Of a stretch of DNA of 64,000 bases, positions 43,838-54,009 are shown piece after piece. This DNA comes from Pseudomonas putida W15Oct28. Lineage in GTDB: Bacteria > Pseudomonadota > Gammaproteobacteria > Pseudomonadales > Pseudomonadaceae. Every line of letters begins with the position of its first letter. Position 1 is the first letter of the stretch. Made by a program: the position numbers and the translations under genes. Below the pieces are notes generated by a model. It worked only from the letters and a program-made list of their open reading frames with translations, made no database searches and had not been told where the DNA came from. The stretch lies in assembly GCF_000708715.2 (NCBI RefSeq), contig NZ_JENB01000004.1, positions 62,001 to 126,000 of the forward strand, read 5' to 3'.

Positions 43838-44481
43838 TTCACTTCCTTGTCTGGCGAGCTGTCGGCGGTTTGCTTGGCCTTGGCCACTTCGCCGGCCCAG
43901 CCGTCGATGGTCTTGTCCAGGTTGTTGCCGTTGCGCTGCATGGCATCGGCGAACTGGTCACGGAACAGCTTGCCGATGTTGATGCCGTTGACGATGACGT
44001 TACGCACCTTCCACTCGCCACCGATGTTTTCCAGGGTGTACTGCACCGGGTACACGGCACCGTTGTTGCCGGTGACCTTCATGCCGACACTGGCGCGCTT
44101 GCCGTCATCGGCCTTGGCCGGGTCGACGATGATGCCCTGGTTGTTGTATTCGAGCAGCGCGTTGCCATAGAACTGCATCAGGCTGCGCTTGAAGTTTTCC
44201 TGAAAGCGCTGCATCTGCTCAGGCGTGGCCTTGCGCGAGTACTTGACGGTCATGATGCTGCGGGAAATACCGTCGGCGTCAACCACCGGGCCGAGGATGC
44301 GGTTGAGCGCATCGTAGAAGGCACCTGGGTTGGACTTGTACTGTTCCTTGTTAGCCTTGAGGTCACCCAACAGTTCGGTGGTGGTGCTTTGAACCACATC
44401 GTGGGGCGTCTGCGCGGCCACGACCAACAGGGGGAAAGCCGCCAGCAGGACCAGCAGGCCACGTCGCAGGATCGAAATCAT
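43834..44481 (-). CDS. mlaC: Periplasmic phospholipid-binding protein MlaC
   Basis: This 215-residue protein has a signal peptide (LLVLLAAFPLLVVAAQ). It carries phospholipids between the outer-membrane MlaA complex and the inner-membrane MlaFEDB. The blocks RILGPVVDADGISRSIM and NGAVYPVQYTLENIGGEWKVRNVIVNGINIG are family-typical. It follows mlaD by 9 bp. Confidence 0.94.
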   Translation of the reverse strand: MISILRRGLLVLLAAFPLLVVAAQTPHDVVQSTTTELLGDLKANKEQYKSNPGAFYDALNRILGPVVDADGISRSIMTVKYSRKATPEQMQRFQENFKRSLMQFYGNALLEYNNQGIIVDPAKADDGKRASVGMKVTGNNGAVYPVQYTLENIGGEWKVRNVIVNGINIGKLFRDQFADAMQRNGNNLDKTIDGWAGEVAKAKQTADSSPDKEVK

Positions 44482-44490
44482 GGAAACTCC

Positions 44491-44976
44491 TTAATTAGCC
44501 GGTTGCGCTTCTTTCGGTTCCTTGCCAACGGAGTTGAGCAGGAACTTGCCAATCAGATCTTCCAGCACCAGTGCCGACTGGGTGTCGTGGATGGTCGCGC
44601 CATCCTTGAGCACTTCGTCTTCACCGCCCACGCTGATGCCGATGTATTTCTCGCCAAGCAAACCGGCGGTCAGGATCGAGGCAGTGGAGTCGGTCGGCAG
44701 GTTGTCCACCGTCTTGTCCAGCTGCAACGTCACCCGACCGGTGTAGGAATCGCGGTCCAGATCGATGGCGGTAACCTTGCCGATGGTCACACCGGCCATG
44801 GTCACTTTAGCTCTGACCGTCAAACCGGCGATATTGTCGAAGTAGGCATAAACTTTATAGGTATCGCTGCTCGGGCTGGCCGACAGCCCGCTGACACGCA
44901 GGGCCAGCAGCAGCAGCGCCAGGATCCCGGCCAGGAGGAACAGGCCGACACCGATTTCCAGGGTGCGGTTTTGCAT
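44491..44976 (-). CDS. mlaD: MlaD, MCE-domain substrate-binding subunit
   Basis: This 161-residue protein has one N-terminal membrane anchor (about 7-27) and a periplasmic MCE domain (VYAYFDNIAGLTVRAKVTMAGVTIG, and LGEKYIGISVGGE). It forms a hexameric ring on MlaE. Its ATG overlaps the mlaE stop by one base. Confidence 0.95.
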   Translation of the reverse strand: MQNRTLEIGVGLFLLAGILALLLLALRVSGLSASPSSDTYKVYAYFDNIAGLTVRAKVTMAGVTIGKVTAIDLDRDSYTGRVTLQLDKTVDNLPTDSTASILTAGLLGEKYIGISVGGEDEVLKDGATIHDTQSALVLEDLIGKFLLNSVGKEPKEAQPAN

Positions 44977-45773
44977 CAGAAATCTCCAAACATCAAGGCG
45001 GTCAGAATAAAGTCCAGACCCAGCACTGCCAACGAGGCATAGACAACGGTCTTGGTGGTGGCACGGCTGATCCCTTCTGAGGTGGGCTCACAGTCGTACC
45101 CCTGGAATACGGCGATCCAGGTTGTGACGAAGGCGAACACCAGGCTCTTGACCAGGCCGTTGAGCACGTCGTCAGTGAAAGAAACACTGTTCTGCATGTT
45201 GGCCCAGAACGAGCCCTCGTAGACGCCCAGCCAGTCCACGGCCACCCACGAACCACCCCAGATGCCGACCACGCTGAAGATCAGCGCCAGCAGCGGCAGC
45301 GAGATGAAACCGGCCCACAGGCGCGGCGCGACGATGTACTTGAGCGGGTCGACGCCGATCATTTCCAGGCTCGACAGCTGCTCGGTGGATTTCATGTTGC
45401 CGATCTCGGCGGTCAACGCCGAACCTGCACGGCCGGCAAACAGCAACGCCGTTACCACCGGGCCAAGCTCGCGCAACAGGGTCAGGGCGACCATCTGCCC
45501 CACCGCCTGCTCCGAACCGTACTTGGTCAGGATGCTGTAGCCCTGCAGCGCCAGCACCATGCCGATGAACACACCGGACACGACAACGATCGCCAACGAC
45601 AGCACGCCTACCGAGTACAGCTGCTTGGTCAGCAGCTGGAAGCCGCCGCCGATGCCGCCACGGCCGACCAGCGCATGGAACAGGAACAGGCAGGAACGCC
45701 CGAGCACGGCCAGCACGTCGATTGCCGAACGGCCCAGCAGGCGGACACGTTCGAGTAAGGATTTTCTGCGCAT
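44976..45773 (-). CDS. mlaE: MlaE permease
   Basis: This 265-residue inner-membrane permease has five or six hydrophobic segments and the family blocks [14 protein letters not shown] and [18 protein letters not shown]. The ATG at 45773 overlaps the mlaF stop by one base (TGATG). A TTG at 45776 is a less likely start. Confidence 0.95.
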   Translation of the reverse strand: MRRKSLLERVRLLGRSAIDVLAVLGRSCLFLFHALVGRGGIGGGFQLLTKQLYSVGVLSLAIVVVSGVFIGMVLALQGYSILTKYGSEQAVGQMVALTLLRELGPVVTALLFAGRAGSALTAEIGNMKSTEQLSSLEMIGVDPLKYIVAPRLWAGFISLPLLALIFSVVGIWGGSWVAVDWLGVYEGSFWANMQNSVSFTDDVLNGLVKSLVFAFVTTWIAVFQGYDCEPTSEGISRATTKTVVYASLAVLGLDFILTALMFGDF

Positions 45774-46582
45774 CAACGCGCTCCCAGCAGGTCGGCGCGG
45801 TAGTCAGGCGCAGGAAAGTGGAAGGGTACCGGGCCGTCCGGGTCGCCCTTCATGAACTGGCGGATGCGAGGGTTGTCCGAGCCCATCAGCTCGTCGGGCG
45901 TACCCTGCCCCAGCACCTGCCCATCGCCTACCACGTAGATGTAGTCGGCAATGCTGGCGGTTTCTGCCAGGTCGTGGGAGACGACGATGCTGGTGATGCC
46001 CAGGGCATCGTTGAGCAGGCGGATCAGGCGCACCAGTACGCCCATGGCGATCGGGTCCTGGCCGACGAACGGTTCGTCGTACATGAGGATCTGCGGGTCC
46101 AGAGCAATTGCCCGGGCCAGCGCTACACGGCGCTTCATGCCACCGGACAACTCGTCAGGCATCAGGTCGATGGCACCGCGCAGGCCCACGGCCTGCAGCT
46201 TCATCAGCACGATGTCGCGGATCATTTCGTCCGACAGCTGGGTGTGCACGCGCAGCGGAAACGCGACGTTCTCGAACACATCGAGGTCGGTGAACAGCGC
46301 GCCACTCTGGAACAGCACACCCATCTGCTTGCGGGCGTCGAACAGATCGCTGCGCGACAGCGTCGGCAGGTTCTGGCCGGCAACCCATACTTCACCGCTG
46401 GAGGGGCGCAGTTGCGCGCCCATCAGGCGAAGCAACGTGGTCTTGCCGCAACCCGATGGTCCCATGATGCCGGTGACCTTGCCGCGCGGGATGCGAATGT
46501 CGACGTTGCTGAAAATGCTGCGCGAACCGCGTTTGAAGGTAACCCCCTTCAACTCGACCGCGTAGGCGCTATCCACACTCAT
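45773..46582 (-). CDS. mlaF: MlaF ATPase
   Basis: This 269-residue ABC ATPase powers retrograde phospholipid movement that keeps outer-membrane asymmetry. Walker A is GPSGCGKTT, the signature is [14 protein letters not shown] and Walker B is [16 protein letters not shown] precedes the ATG. It is the first gene of the mlaFEDCB operon (ttg2ABCDE in solvent-tolerant P. putida). Confidence 0.96.
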   Translation of the reverse strand: MSVDSAYAVELKGVTFKRGSRSIFSNVDIRIPRGKVTGIMGPSGCGKTTLLRLMGAQLRPSSGEVWVAGQNLPTLSRSDLFDARKQMGVLFQSGALFTDLDVFENVAFPLRVHTQLSDEMIRDIVLMKLQAVGLRGAIDLMPDELSGGMKRRVALARAIALDPQILMYDEPFVGQDPIAMGVLVRLIRLLNDALGITSIVVSHDLAETASIADYIYVVGDGQVLGQGTPDELMGSDNPRIRQFMKGDPDGPVPFHFPAPDYRADLLGAR

Positions 46583-46791
46583 CTAGACTCCTTGCTAGTG
46601 CAGCCTCGTCCTAGTGGACGCCGGCCTCCATCAGGAAGGCACAAGCGCCCCTGGCAGGCCGAATAGCGGCGAACTATAGCACCGCTGACGGCGCCGCCCC
46701 AAGGCCAGGCAAGCAGTCGTTCAGCCCTGTGACAGGCTTTGATGACATTCGCTACAGCAATCGAAGGGGTGAGGGTTTTCGTCATTGCGCG

Positions 46792-46797
46792 TATAAT
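46792..46797 (+). promoter_or_regulatory. -10 element of the kdsD promoter
   Basis: A consensus TATAAT lies 34 bp before the kdsD ATG and predicts a start near 46804. No clear -35 is visible at the right spacing, so the promoter may depend on the extended -10 or an activator. Confidence 0.6.
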
Positions 46798-46830
46798 CGC
46801 GGCCTTTTCATCAGGCATTGCTTTCTCGAC

Positions 46831-47805
46831 ATGAGCCAATCCAGCGAGCTGATCCAATCCGCCCAACGCACCCTGCGCCTGGAACTCGAGGCCGTAGAGG
46901 CCCTTTTGGCGCGCATCGACGACAATTTCGTCAAAGCCTGCGAACTGATCCTGGCCAGCAAGGGCCGAGTGGTCGTGGTCGGCATGGGCAAGTCCGGGCA
47001 TATCGGCAACAAGATCGCCGCCACCCTGGCCAGCACCGGTACGCCGGCGTTTTTCGTGCACCCGGCTGAAGCCAGCCATGGCGACATGGGCATGATCACC
47101 CGCGACGATGTCATCCTTGCCCTGTCGAATTCCGGCAGCACTGCCGAAATCGTCACCCTGCTGCCACTGATCAAGCGCCTGGGCATCAAGCTGGTCAGCC
47201 TGACCGGCAACCCGGATTCGCCCCTGGCCCAGGCCGCCGAGGTCAACCTCGACGCCCGCGTCGAGCAAGAGGCCTGCCCGCTTAACCTGGCACCCACCTC
47301 CTCCACCACGGCGTCGCTGGTGCTGGGCGACTGCCTGGCTATCGCCCTGCTCGAAGCCCGCGGTTTCACCGCCGAGGACTTTGCCTTCTCGCACCCGGGC
47401 GGTGCACTGGGCCGCCGCCTGCTGCTCAAGGTCGAGAACGTGATGCACAGCGGCGACGAGCTGCCCCAGGTACCCCGCGGCACCCTGCTCAAGGATGCGC
47501 TGCTTGAAATGTCCCGCAAAGGTCTGGGCATGACCGTGATCGTCGAAGCCGACGGCACGCTGGCCGGGATCTTCACCGACGGCGACCTGCGCCGCAGCCT
47601 GGACCGCAACATCGACGTACACACTACCCTGATCGACGAAGTGATGACCGTGCACGGCAAGACGGCCCGCGCCGAAATGCTGGCTGCCGAAGCCCTGAAG
47701 ATCATGGAAGACCACAAGATCGGCGCACTGGTGGTGGTGGACCGCGAGGACCGCCCGACCGGCGCCCTGAACATGCACGACCTGCTGCGCGCCGGTGTAA
47801 TGTAA
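46831..47805 (+). CDS. kdsD: Arabinose-5-phosphate isomerase
   Basis: This 324-residue enzyme makes arabinose 5-phosphate for KDO. It has an N-terminal SIS sugar-isomerase domain (VVVVGMGKSGHIGNKIAATLASTGTPAFF) and two C-terminal CBS domains. The ATG at 46831 is chosen because the longer frame begins upstream of the -10. It begins the kdsD-kdsC-lptC-lptA-lptB run. Confidence 0.95.
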   Translation: MSQSSELIQSAQRTLRLELEAVEALLARIDDNFVKACELILASKGRVVVVGMGKSGHIGNKIAATLASTGTPAFFVHPAEASHGDMGMITRDDVILALSNSGSTAEIVTLLPLIKRLGIKLVSLTGNPDSPLAQAAEVNLDARVEQEACPLNLAPTSSTTASLVLGDCLAIALLEARGFTAEDFAFSHPGGALGRRLLLKVENVMHSGDELPQVPRGTLLKDALLEMSRKGLGMTVIVEADGTLAGIFTDGDLRRSLDRNIDVHTTLIDEVMTVHGKTARAEMLAAEALKIMEDHKIGALVVVDREDRPTGALNMHDLLRAGVM

Positions 47806-47816
47806 GGAGCGATGGA

Positions 47817-48341
47817 ATGAACCAGGATCTCATGCAACGTGGCAAAGCCATCAAGCTGGCAGTGTTCGATGTGGACGGCGTGCTCACCGACGGGCGCCTG
47901 TACTTCCTCGAGGACGGCAGCGAGTTCAAGACCTTCAACACCCTCGACGGCCAGGGCATCAAGATGCTCATGGCCTCGGGCGTGACCACCGCGATCATCA
48001 GCGGGCGCAAAACCCCTGTGGTCGAGCGCCGGGCGAAAAACCTCGGCATCCCGCACCTGTACCAGGGGCGCGAGGACAAATTGGTCGTGCTTGACGGCCT
48101 GCTCGCCGAACTGGGCCTAAGCTATGATCAAGTGGCCTATCTGGGCGACGACCTGCCCGACCTGCCGGTCATTCGCCGGGTAGCACTGGGCATGGCCGTG
48201 GCCAACGCCGCACCGTTTGTTCGCCAGCACGCCCACGGCGTGACCCAGGCACGCGGCGGCGAAGGCGCAGCCCGTGAATTCTGCGAACTGATCATGCAGG
48301 CCCAGGGCACCCTGGACGCTGCCAACGCCAACTACCTGTAA
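47817..48341 (+). CDS. kdsC: KDO 8-phosphate phosphatase
   Basis: This 174-residue HAD-superfamily phosphatase releases KDO for lipid A core synthesis. The nucleophile motif is FDVDGVLTDG, and GDDLPDLPVI supplies the acidic metal ligands. It lacks a large cap domain, as usual for KdsC. It lies 11 bp after kdsD. Confidence 0.95.
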   Translation: MNQDLMQRGKAIKLAVFDVDGVLTDGRLYFLEDGSEFKTFNTLDGQGIKMLMASGVTTAIISGRKTPVVERRAKNLGIPHLYQGREDKLVVLDGLLAELGLSYDQVAYLGDDLPDLPVIRRVALGMAVANAAPFVRQHAHGVTQARGGEGAAREFCELIMQAQGTLDAANANYL

Positions 48342-48349
48342 GGCTGCCC

Positions 48350-48922
48350 ATGTTCAGCAAGAAAGCCCGCAATGTTGCGCTGCTAGCAGTGATTGCCGCC
48401 CTGCTGGCGGCGGTCGGCTACTGGAATGTCAGCCCTGAAAGCTTCCTCGACAAGCCTGTGGCCCAGGTCGACGAAAGCGCCATCGACTACTATGCGATCA
48501 ACGCCCACAGCGTGCAGTTTTTGCCTGATGGCAAGCTGCAGTACGAAATGACTGCCGACAAGGTCGAGCACCTCAAGGCCAGCGAAATCACGTTGCTGAC
48601 CACGCCGGACCTGCACATGTACCGCGGTACTGAATACCCGTGGCACGTTCAGAGCACCCGCGCCGAGGTCAATCCGGACGGCACCGAGGTCGAACTGATC
48701 GACAAGGTACGGATTGCACGCATCGACGAAAAGCAGCGTGAAACCATCATTACCAGCTCACGCATGACCGTGTTCCCGCAGAAGCAATATGCGCAGACCG
48801 AGCAAGCCGTTAGAATCGACGGCGCCGGTGGCACAACTACGGGCAAAGGAATGAAAGCGTATTTGAAAGAAAGCAGGATGGACCTGCTCTCTAACGTAAG
48901 AGGACAGTATGAGGCTCGTTAA
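48350..48922 (+). CDS. lptC: LPS export protein LptC
   Basis: This 190-residue protein has one N-terminal membrane segment (about 9-24) and a periplasmic beta-jellyroll. It receives LPS from LptBFG and hands it to LptA. It overlaps lptA by 14 bp and lies 8 bp after kdsC. Confidence 0.93.
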   Translation: MFSKKARNVALLAVIAALLAAVGYWNVSPESFLDKPVAQVDESAIDYYAINAHSVQFLPDGKLQYEMTADKVEHLKASEITLLTTPDLHMYRGTEYPWHVQSTRAEVNPDGTEVELIDKVRIARIDEKQRETIITSSRMTVFPQKQYAQTEQAVRIDGAGGTTTGKGMKAYLKESRMDLLSNVRGQYEAR

Positions 48923-49433
48923 AACCCTCCCCCTTTTGCTCAGCCTGAGCGCAGCACTGGGAAGCGCGAGCGCCTTCGCACTGCCGAATGACCGTGATCA
49001 GCCGATCCGCATCCAGGCCGACCAGGCCCACCTGGATGACAAGCAAGGCGTAGCCACCTATACCGGCGACGTGGTCATTACCCAGGGCTCGATGATGATC
49101 AAAGGCAACACCGTGACCATCACCCGCTCCGCTTCCGGCGACATCGATGTGGTGACCTCGGTGGGCAACCTGGCCTACTTCGAGCAGCAGCAAAGCGCGG
49201 CCAAGCCCGACAAGATGAAAGGCTGGGGCGTGACCATCCAGTATCAGTCGCTGAAAGACCTGGTGATCCTCACTGACCGCGCCAAGGTCGAGAACGAAGG
49301 CAACACCACCGAAGGCGAGAAAATCGTCTACAACACCCAGACCCAGGTGGCGACCGCCGGTCGTGGTGGCAACGTGACTACACCGCGTCAGCGTATCGAC
49401 ATGGTGATCCAGCCCAAGAAGAAGGCCGAGTAA
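48909..49433 (+). CDS. lptA: LPS transport periplasmic protein LptA
   Basis: This 174-residue periplasmic protein has a signal peptide (LPLLLSLSAALGSASAFA). It forms the Lpt bridge to the outer membrane. The OstA-like repeats DDKQGVATYTGDVVITQGSM are visible. Its stop is immediately followed by the lptB ATG. Confidence 0.94.
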   Translation: MRLVKTLPLLLSLSAALGSASAFALPNDRDQPIRIQADQAHLDDKQGVATYTGDVVITQGSMMIKGNTVTITRSASGDIDVVTSVGNLAYFEQQQSAAKPDKMKGWGVTIQYQSLKDLVILTDRAKVENEGNTTEGEKIVYNTQTQVATAGRGGNVTTPRQRIDMVIQPKKKAE

Positions 49434-50159
49434 ATGGCAACCCTCAAAGCCCAGCACCTGGCCAAGAGCTACAAGGGCCGGCAGGTGGTACGTGATGTCA
49501 GCCTGTCGATCGACAGTGGCCAGATCGTCGGCCTGCTTGGCCCCAACGGCGCCGGCAAAACCACCTGCTTCTACATGATCGTCGGGCTGGTCCAGGCCGA
49601 GCAGGGGCGCGTGCTCATCGACAACCTCGATGTCAGCCATCAGCCCATGCACGGCCGCGCCCGTGCTGGCATTGGCTACCTGCCGCAGGAAGCCTCGATC
49701 TTCCGCAAGCTGTCGGTGGCCGACAACATCATGGCCATTCTCGAGACCCGCAAGGACATCGACCGCGACGGCCGGCGCAAGGAGCTGGAAAGCCTGCTGC
49801 AGGAGTTCCACATCAGCCACATCCGCGACAACCTCGGCATGAGCCTCTCTGGTGGTGAACGCCGTCGCGTCGAAATTGCCCGCGCCCTGGCGACCGCACC
49901 CAAGTTCATCCTGCTGGACGAACCATTCGCCGGTGTCGACCCGATCTCGGTCGGCGACATCAAACAGATCATCCACCACCTCAAGGCCAAGGGCATCGGT
50001 GTACTGATCACCGACCACAACGTGCGCGAGACCCTGGATATCTGCGAAACCGCCTATATCGTCAACGATGGCCGACTGATCGCCGAAGGCGACGCCGAAA
50101 CCATCCTGGCCAACGACCTGGTCAAAGAGGTGTACCTGGGCCACGAGTTCCGTCTCTGA
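49434..50159 (+). CDS. lptB: LPS export ATPase LptB
   Basis: This 241-residue ABC ATPase powers LPS extraction through LptFG (23440-25609). Walker A is GPNGAGKTT (36-44), the signature is [14 protein letters not shown] and Walker B is [11 protein letters not shown]. It is translationally adjacent to lptA with no gap. Confidence 0.97.
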   Translation: MATLKAQHLAKSYKGRQVVRDVSLSIDSGQIVGLLGPNGAGKTTCFYMIVGLVQAEQGRVLIDNLDVSHQPMHGRARAGIGYLPQEASIFRKLSVADNIMAILETRKDIDRDGRRKELESLLQEFHISHIRDNLGMSLSGGERRRVEIARALATAPKFILLDEPFAGVDPISVGDIKQIIHHLKAKGIGVLITDHNVRETLDICETAYIVNDGRLIAEGDAETILANDLVKEVYLGHEFRL

Positions 50160-50236
50160 CCCCGGCACGCGCCTGGAGCACCGGAAAATAGCCGCACAAC
50201 GGCGGGTAAAGTTGTTACGGTGCTCTAGGCAAACGC

Positions 50237-50242
50237 TACAAT
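50237..50242 (+). promoter_or_regulatory. Possible -10 of the rpoN promoter
   Basis: TACAAT at 50237-50242 lies about 92 bp before the rpoN ATG. TTGTTA at 50212-50217 is a possible -35 but with a 19-bp spacer. Read-through from lptB is also possible. Confidence 0.4.
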
Positions 50243-50334
50243 TTAAGGCATAAAACTTGCTTGATCTGGCGCCCCGGCGCCCTCGTGTAGTGGATGGCGC
50301 ATGCGCGCCGGCGAACAAGGTACAAGCCCCTGCC

Positions 50335-51828
50335 ATGAAACCATCGCTCGTCCTAAAAATGGGCCAGCAACTGACGATGACACCGCAGTTGCAACAGGCC
50401 ATCCGCCTGCTCCAGCTTTCCACCCTGGACCTCCAACAGGAAATCCAGGAAGCGCTGGAGTCGAACCCGATGCTCGAACGTCAGGAAGACGGCGAGGACT
50501 TCGACAACAGCGACCCGATGGCGGACAACGCCGAGAACAAGCCGACAGCCGAAGCCCAGGACAACAGCTTCCAGGAAAGCACCGTCAGTGCCGACAACCT
50601 GGAAGACGGTGAATGGAGCGAGCGCATTCCCAACGAGCTTCCGGTCGATACCGCCTGGGAAGACATCTACCAGACCAGCGCCAGCAGCCTGCCGAGCAAC
50701 GATGACGACGAGTGGGACTTCACCACCCGCACATCGGCCGGCGAAAGCCTGCAAAGCCACCTGCTGTGGCAACTGAACCTGGCGCCGATGTCCGACACCG
50801 ACCGCCTGATCGCCGTTACCCTGATCGACAGCATCAACGGCCAGGGCTACCTGGAAGACACCCTCGAAGAAATCTGCGCCGGTTTCGACCCGGAGCTGGA
50901 CATCGAGCTGGACGAAGTCGAAGCGGTGCTGCACCGCATCCAGCAGTTCGAACCGGCGGGTGTCGGCGCCCGCAACCTGGGCGAATGCCTGCTGCTGCAA
51001 CTGCGCCAGCTACCTGCCAATACGCCGTGGATGACCGAAGCCAAGCGCCTGGTCACCGATTTCATCGACCTGCTCGGCAGCCGCGACTACAGCCAGCTGA
51101 TGCGGCGCATGAAAATCAAGGAAGACGAGCTTCGCCAGGTCATCGAACTGGTACAAAGCCTCAACCCGCGCCCTGGTTCACAGATCGAGTCCAGCGAACC
51201 CGAGTACGTGGTGCCCGACGTCATCGTGCGCAAAGACACCGACCGCTGGCTGGTGGAGCTGAACCAGGAAGCCATACCGCGCCTGCGGGTGAACCCGCAA
51301 TACGCCGGTTTCGTGCGCCGCGCCGACACCAGTGCCGACAACACCTTCATGCGCAACCAGTTGCAGGAAGCGCGCTGGTTCATCAAGAGCCTGCAAAGCC
51401 GCAACGAAACCCTGATGAAGGTTGCCACGCAGATCGTCGAGCACCAGCGCGGCTTCCTCGACCACGGCGACGAAGCAATGAAGCCGCTGGTGCTGCACGA
51501 CATCGCCGAAGCGGTGGGGATGCACGAGTCGACCATTTCGCGGGTTACCACGCAAAAGTACATGCACACCCCGCGTGGCATCTACGAATTGAAATACTTT
51601 TTCTCCAGCCACGTCAGCACCTCCGAAGGCGGAGAATGCTCGTCCACGGCGATTCGCGCGATCATCAAGAAACTGGTTGCGGCGGAAAATCAGAAAAAGC
51701 CATTGAGTGACAGCAAGATCGCTGGTTTACTGGAGGCACAAGGCATCCAGGTAGCCCGTCGCACCGTCGCCAAGTACCGCGAGTCCCTCGGCATCGCACC
51801 GTCGAGCGAGCGCAAGCGACTGATGTAG
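50335..51828 (+). CDS. rpoN: RNA polymerase sigma-54 factor
   Basis: This 497-residue alternative sigma factor recognises -24/-12 promoters and needs AAA+ activators. Region I ([20 protein letters not shown]) is glutamine- and leucine-rich; an acidic region II follows. The C-terminal HTH and the RpoN box [10 protein letters not shown] are intact. The ATG at 50335 is chosen by the conserved N-terminus. It would serve the gcv promoter at 16101. Confidence 0.98.
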   Translation: MKPSLVLKMGQQLTMTPQLQQAIRLLQLSTLDLQQEIQEALESNPMLERQEDGEDFDNSDPMADNAENKPTAEAQDNSFQESTVSADNLEDGEWSERIPNELPVDTAWEDIYQTSASSLPSNDDDEWDFTTRTSAGESLQSHLLWQLNLAPMSDTDRLIAVTLIDSINGQGYLEDTLEEICAGFDPELDIELDEVEAVLHRIQQFEPAGVGARNLGECLLLQLRQLPANTPWMTEAKRLVTDFIDLLGSRDYSQLMRRMKIKEDELRQVIELVQSLNPRPGSQIESSEPEYVVPDVIVRKDTDRWLVELNQEAIPRLRVNPQYAGFVRRADTSADNTFMRNQLQEARWFIKSLQSRNETLMKVATQIVEHQRGFLDHGDEAMKPLVLHDIAEAVGMHESTISRVTTQKYMHTPRGIYELKYFFSSHVSTSEGGECSSTAIRAIIKKLVAAENQKKPLSDSKIAGLLEAQGIQVARRTVAKYRESLGIAPSSERKRLM

Positions 51829-51907
51829 CCCCTGAGATGTGCCACAGCGTTTGTGGGGCAGGTGCAAGACCTGCCTCTTTATGCACGGGCAACAAAGGAG
51901 AAGCTGT

Positions 51908-52216
51908 ATGCAAGTCAATATCAGTGGACACCATGTCGAAGTCACCCAACCGCTGCGCGATTATGTGGAGCAGAAGCTCAAACGCCTGGAGGGTCACTTC
52001 GACAAGATCACCAACGTGCAGGTCATCATGAAAGTCGAGAAACTGCAGCAGAAGGTCGAAGCGACCCTGCAGATTCCCGGCAGCGAAGTGGTAGCGAACG
52101 CCGAACACGAAGACATGTATGCAGCAATCGACGCATTGACCGACAAGCTCGACCGCCAACTGAAAAAACACAAGGAAAAACAGCAAAGCCTGCTGCAAGG
52201 TGCAGCTGCCCGCTGA
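51908..52216 (+). CDS. hpf: Ribosome hibernation promoting factor, short form
   Basis: This 102-residue protein (MQVNISGHHVEVTQPLRDYV) binds the 30S decoding site and promotes 100S dimer formation in stationary phase. It is the short HPF lacking the C-terminal dimerisation domain. AGGAGAAG precedes the ATG. The order rpoN-hpf-ptsN-rapZ-ptsO is conserved. Confidence 0.94.
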   Translation: MQVNISGHHVEVTQPLRDYVEQKLKRLEGHFDKITNVQVIMKVEKLQQKVEATLQIPGSEVVANAEHEDMYAAIDALTDKLDRQLKKHKEKQQSLLQGAAAR

Positions 52217-52228
52217 TCCCCCTCATCC

Positions 52229-52693
52229 ATGATCCGACTTGAAACCATCCTGACCCCCGGCCGTTCCCTCGTGAACGTGCCGGGCGGCAGTAAGAAGCGC
52301 GCCCTGGAAAAGGTCGCCACCGTCATCGCCGACCAAGTGCCAGAACTGGAGATGCAAGACGTCTTCGAAAAACTGGTTGCCCGGGAAAAACTCGGCTCGA
52401 CCGGTTTCGGCAATGGCATCGCCATCCCGCACTGCCGGCTTGAAGGCTGTTCCGCCCCGGTCAGTGCCCTGCTGCACCTTGAAGCCCCAATCGATTACGA
52501 CGCCATCGATGGCGCGCCCGTGGACCTGCTGTTCGTCCTGCTGGTGCCTGAAGCCGCTACCGATGCCCACTTGGAACTGCTGCGCCAGATTGCCAGCATG
52601 CTCGATCGCAAGGAGGTTCGTGATCGCTTGCGTGCCGCCAGCAGTAACGAGGCCCTGTTCCAGGTTGTCCTGGACGTACAGAACGAGCACTGA
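52229..52693 (+). CDS. ptsN: Nitrogen PTS enzyme IIA
   Basis: This 154-residue IIA-Ntr protein is phosphorylated at His68 ([13 protein letters not shown]) by PtsO. It does not transport sugars. In pseudomonads it affects sigma-54 promoters, potassium transport and carbon control. It lies 12 bp after hpf. Confidence 0.96.
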   Translation: MIRLETILTPGRSLVNVPGGSKKRALEKVATVIADQVPELEMQDVFEKLVAREKLGSTGFGNGIAIPHCRLEGCSAPVSALLHLEAPIDYDAIDGAPVDLLFVLLVPEAATDAHLELLRQIASMLDRKEVRDRLRAASSNEALFQVVLDVQNEH

Positions 52694-52695
52694 AC

Positions 52696-53550
52696 ATGCG
52701 CCTGATCATTGTCAGCGGCCGCTCCGGCTCCGGCAAGAGCACCGCCCTCGATGTACTGGAAGACAACGGTTTCTACTGCATTGACAACCTGCCCGCCGGG
52801 CTGCTGCCGCAGCTGGCGGAAGAAGCGCTGATCAACACCGAACTGCTGCAACCGAAGGTTGCCGTGTCGATCGATGCGCGTAACCTGCCCAGCCACCTGT
52901 CGCGCTTCCCCGAATTGCTCGAAGAAGCCCGCGCGCGCAACATCCAGTGCGATGTGCTGTTCCTGGATGCCGACGAAGACATGCTGCTCAAGCGCTTCTC
53001 GGAAACCCGCCGACGCCACCCACTGACCAATGCCAACCGCTCGCTGGCAGAAGCGATACGCGTCGAGAACGAGCTTCTGGGCCCGATCGCCGACCTGGCC
53101 GACCTGAAGATCGACACCACCAACCTGAACCTGTATCAGCTGCGTGATTCGATCAAGCTGCGCCTGCTCAATCAACCCGAGCCTGGCACCGCGTTCCTGG
53201 TCGAGTCGTTCGGTTTCAAGCGTGGCATGCCGGTCGATGCAGACCTGGTGTTCGATGTGCGCTGCCTGCCCAACCCTTACTGGAAGCCAGAACTGCGCGA
53301 GCACTCCGGCCTCGACCAACCGGTAATCGACTACCTGGCCGCACAGCCGGATGTCGAAGACATGTTCAGCGACATTTCCAGCTACCTGCTCAAGTGGCTG
53401 CCCCGCTTCGCCGCCAGCAACCGCGCCTACGTCACCATTGCAATCGGCTGCACCGGCGGCCACCACCGCTCGGTGTACATCACCGAGCGCCTTGGCCAGT
53501 TGCTGCAGCAATCCCTGAAAAACGTCCAGGTCCGCCACCGCGACCTCTAG
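52696..53550 (+). CDS. rapZ: RNase adapter protein RapZ
   Basis: This 284-residue protein carries Walker [11 protein letters not shown] and the C-terminal [15 protein letters not shown]. In E. coli it guides RNase E to the sRNA GlmZ and so controls GlmS. The glmZ/glmY sRNAs are not known in Pseudomonas, so its partner here is open. It starts 2 bp after ptsN. Confidence 0.94.
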   Translation: MRLIIVSGRSGSGKSTALDVLEDNGFYCIDNLPAGLLPQLAEEALINTELLQPKVAVSIDARNLPSHLSRFPELLEEARARNIQCDVLFLDADEDMLLKRFSETRRRHPLTNANRSLAEAIRVENELLGPIADLADLKIDTTNLNLYQLRDSIKLRLLNQPEPGTAFLVESFGFKRGMPVDADLVFDVRCLPNPYWKPELREHSGLDQPVIDYLAAQPDVEDMFSDISSYLLKWLPRFAASNRAYVTIAIGCTGGHHRSVYITERLGQLLQQSLKNVQVRHRDL

Positions 53551-53569
53551 CCCAAGGATCCACCCCACG

Positions 53570-53842
53570 ATGCCCGCCCGCGAAATCACCATCATCAACA
53601 AGCTGGGCCTGCATGCCCGGGCGGCAGCCAAGTTCGTCGGCGTGGCGGGCCGCTTCCCCTGCCAGGTGCGGGTTGGCCGTGCGCCGGACAAGCTGGTGGA
53701 TGGCAAAAGCATCATGGCGGTGATGATGCTGGCGGCCGGCAAAGGCACCCAGGTGCACCTGCACACCGAAGGCGAGCAGGACAACGACGCCATGGATGCG
53801 CTGGTCGAGCTGATCAACAACTTCTTCGACGAAGGCGAGTAG
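53570..53842 (+). CDS. ptsO: Nitrogen PTS phosphocarrier NPr
   Basis: This 90-residue HPr-like protein passes phosphate from PtsP to PtsN at His15 (NKLGLHARAAAKF). The regulatory serine region (VDGKSIMAVMML) is present. It closes the rpoN cluster; ptsP is not in the window. Confidence 0.95.
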   Translation: MPAREITIINKLGLHARAAAKFVGVAGRFPCQVRVGRAPDKLVDGKSIMAVMMLAAGKGTQVHLHTEGEQDNDAMDALVELINNFFDEGE

Positions 53843-53865
53843 AAGCATCAGCCCTGCACCGCCCA

Positions 53866-53981
53866 TGTGGGAGCGGCCTTGTGTCGCGATTGGGGCGCGC
53901 AGCGGCCCCGGCAATCTCGAACACCTTGAAGATCGCCGGGTCTGCTGCGCAGCCCGATCGCGACGCAAGGCCGCTCCCACA
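53866..53981. repeat. REP pair after ptsO
   Basis: Outer arms TGTGGGAGCGGCCTTGTGTC (from 53866) and its near reverse complement (ending 53981) lie between the convergent ptsO and ZIP genes. Confidence 0.85.
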
Positions 53982-54009
53982 GTGTGTATCCCGCCGACCT
54001 GACGAACGA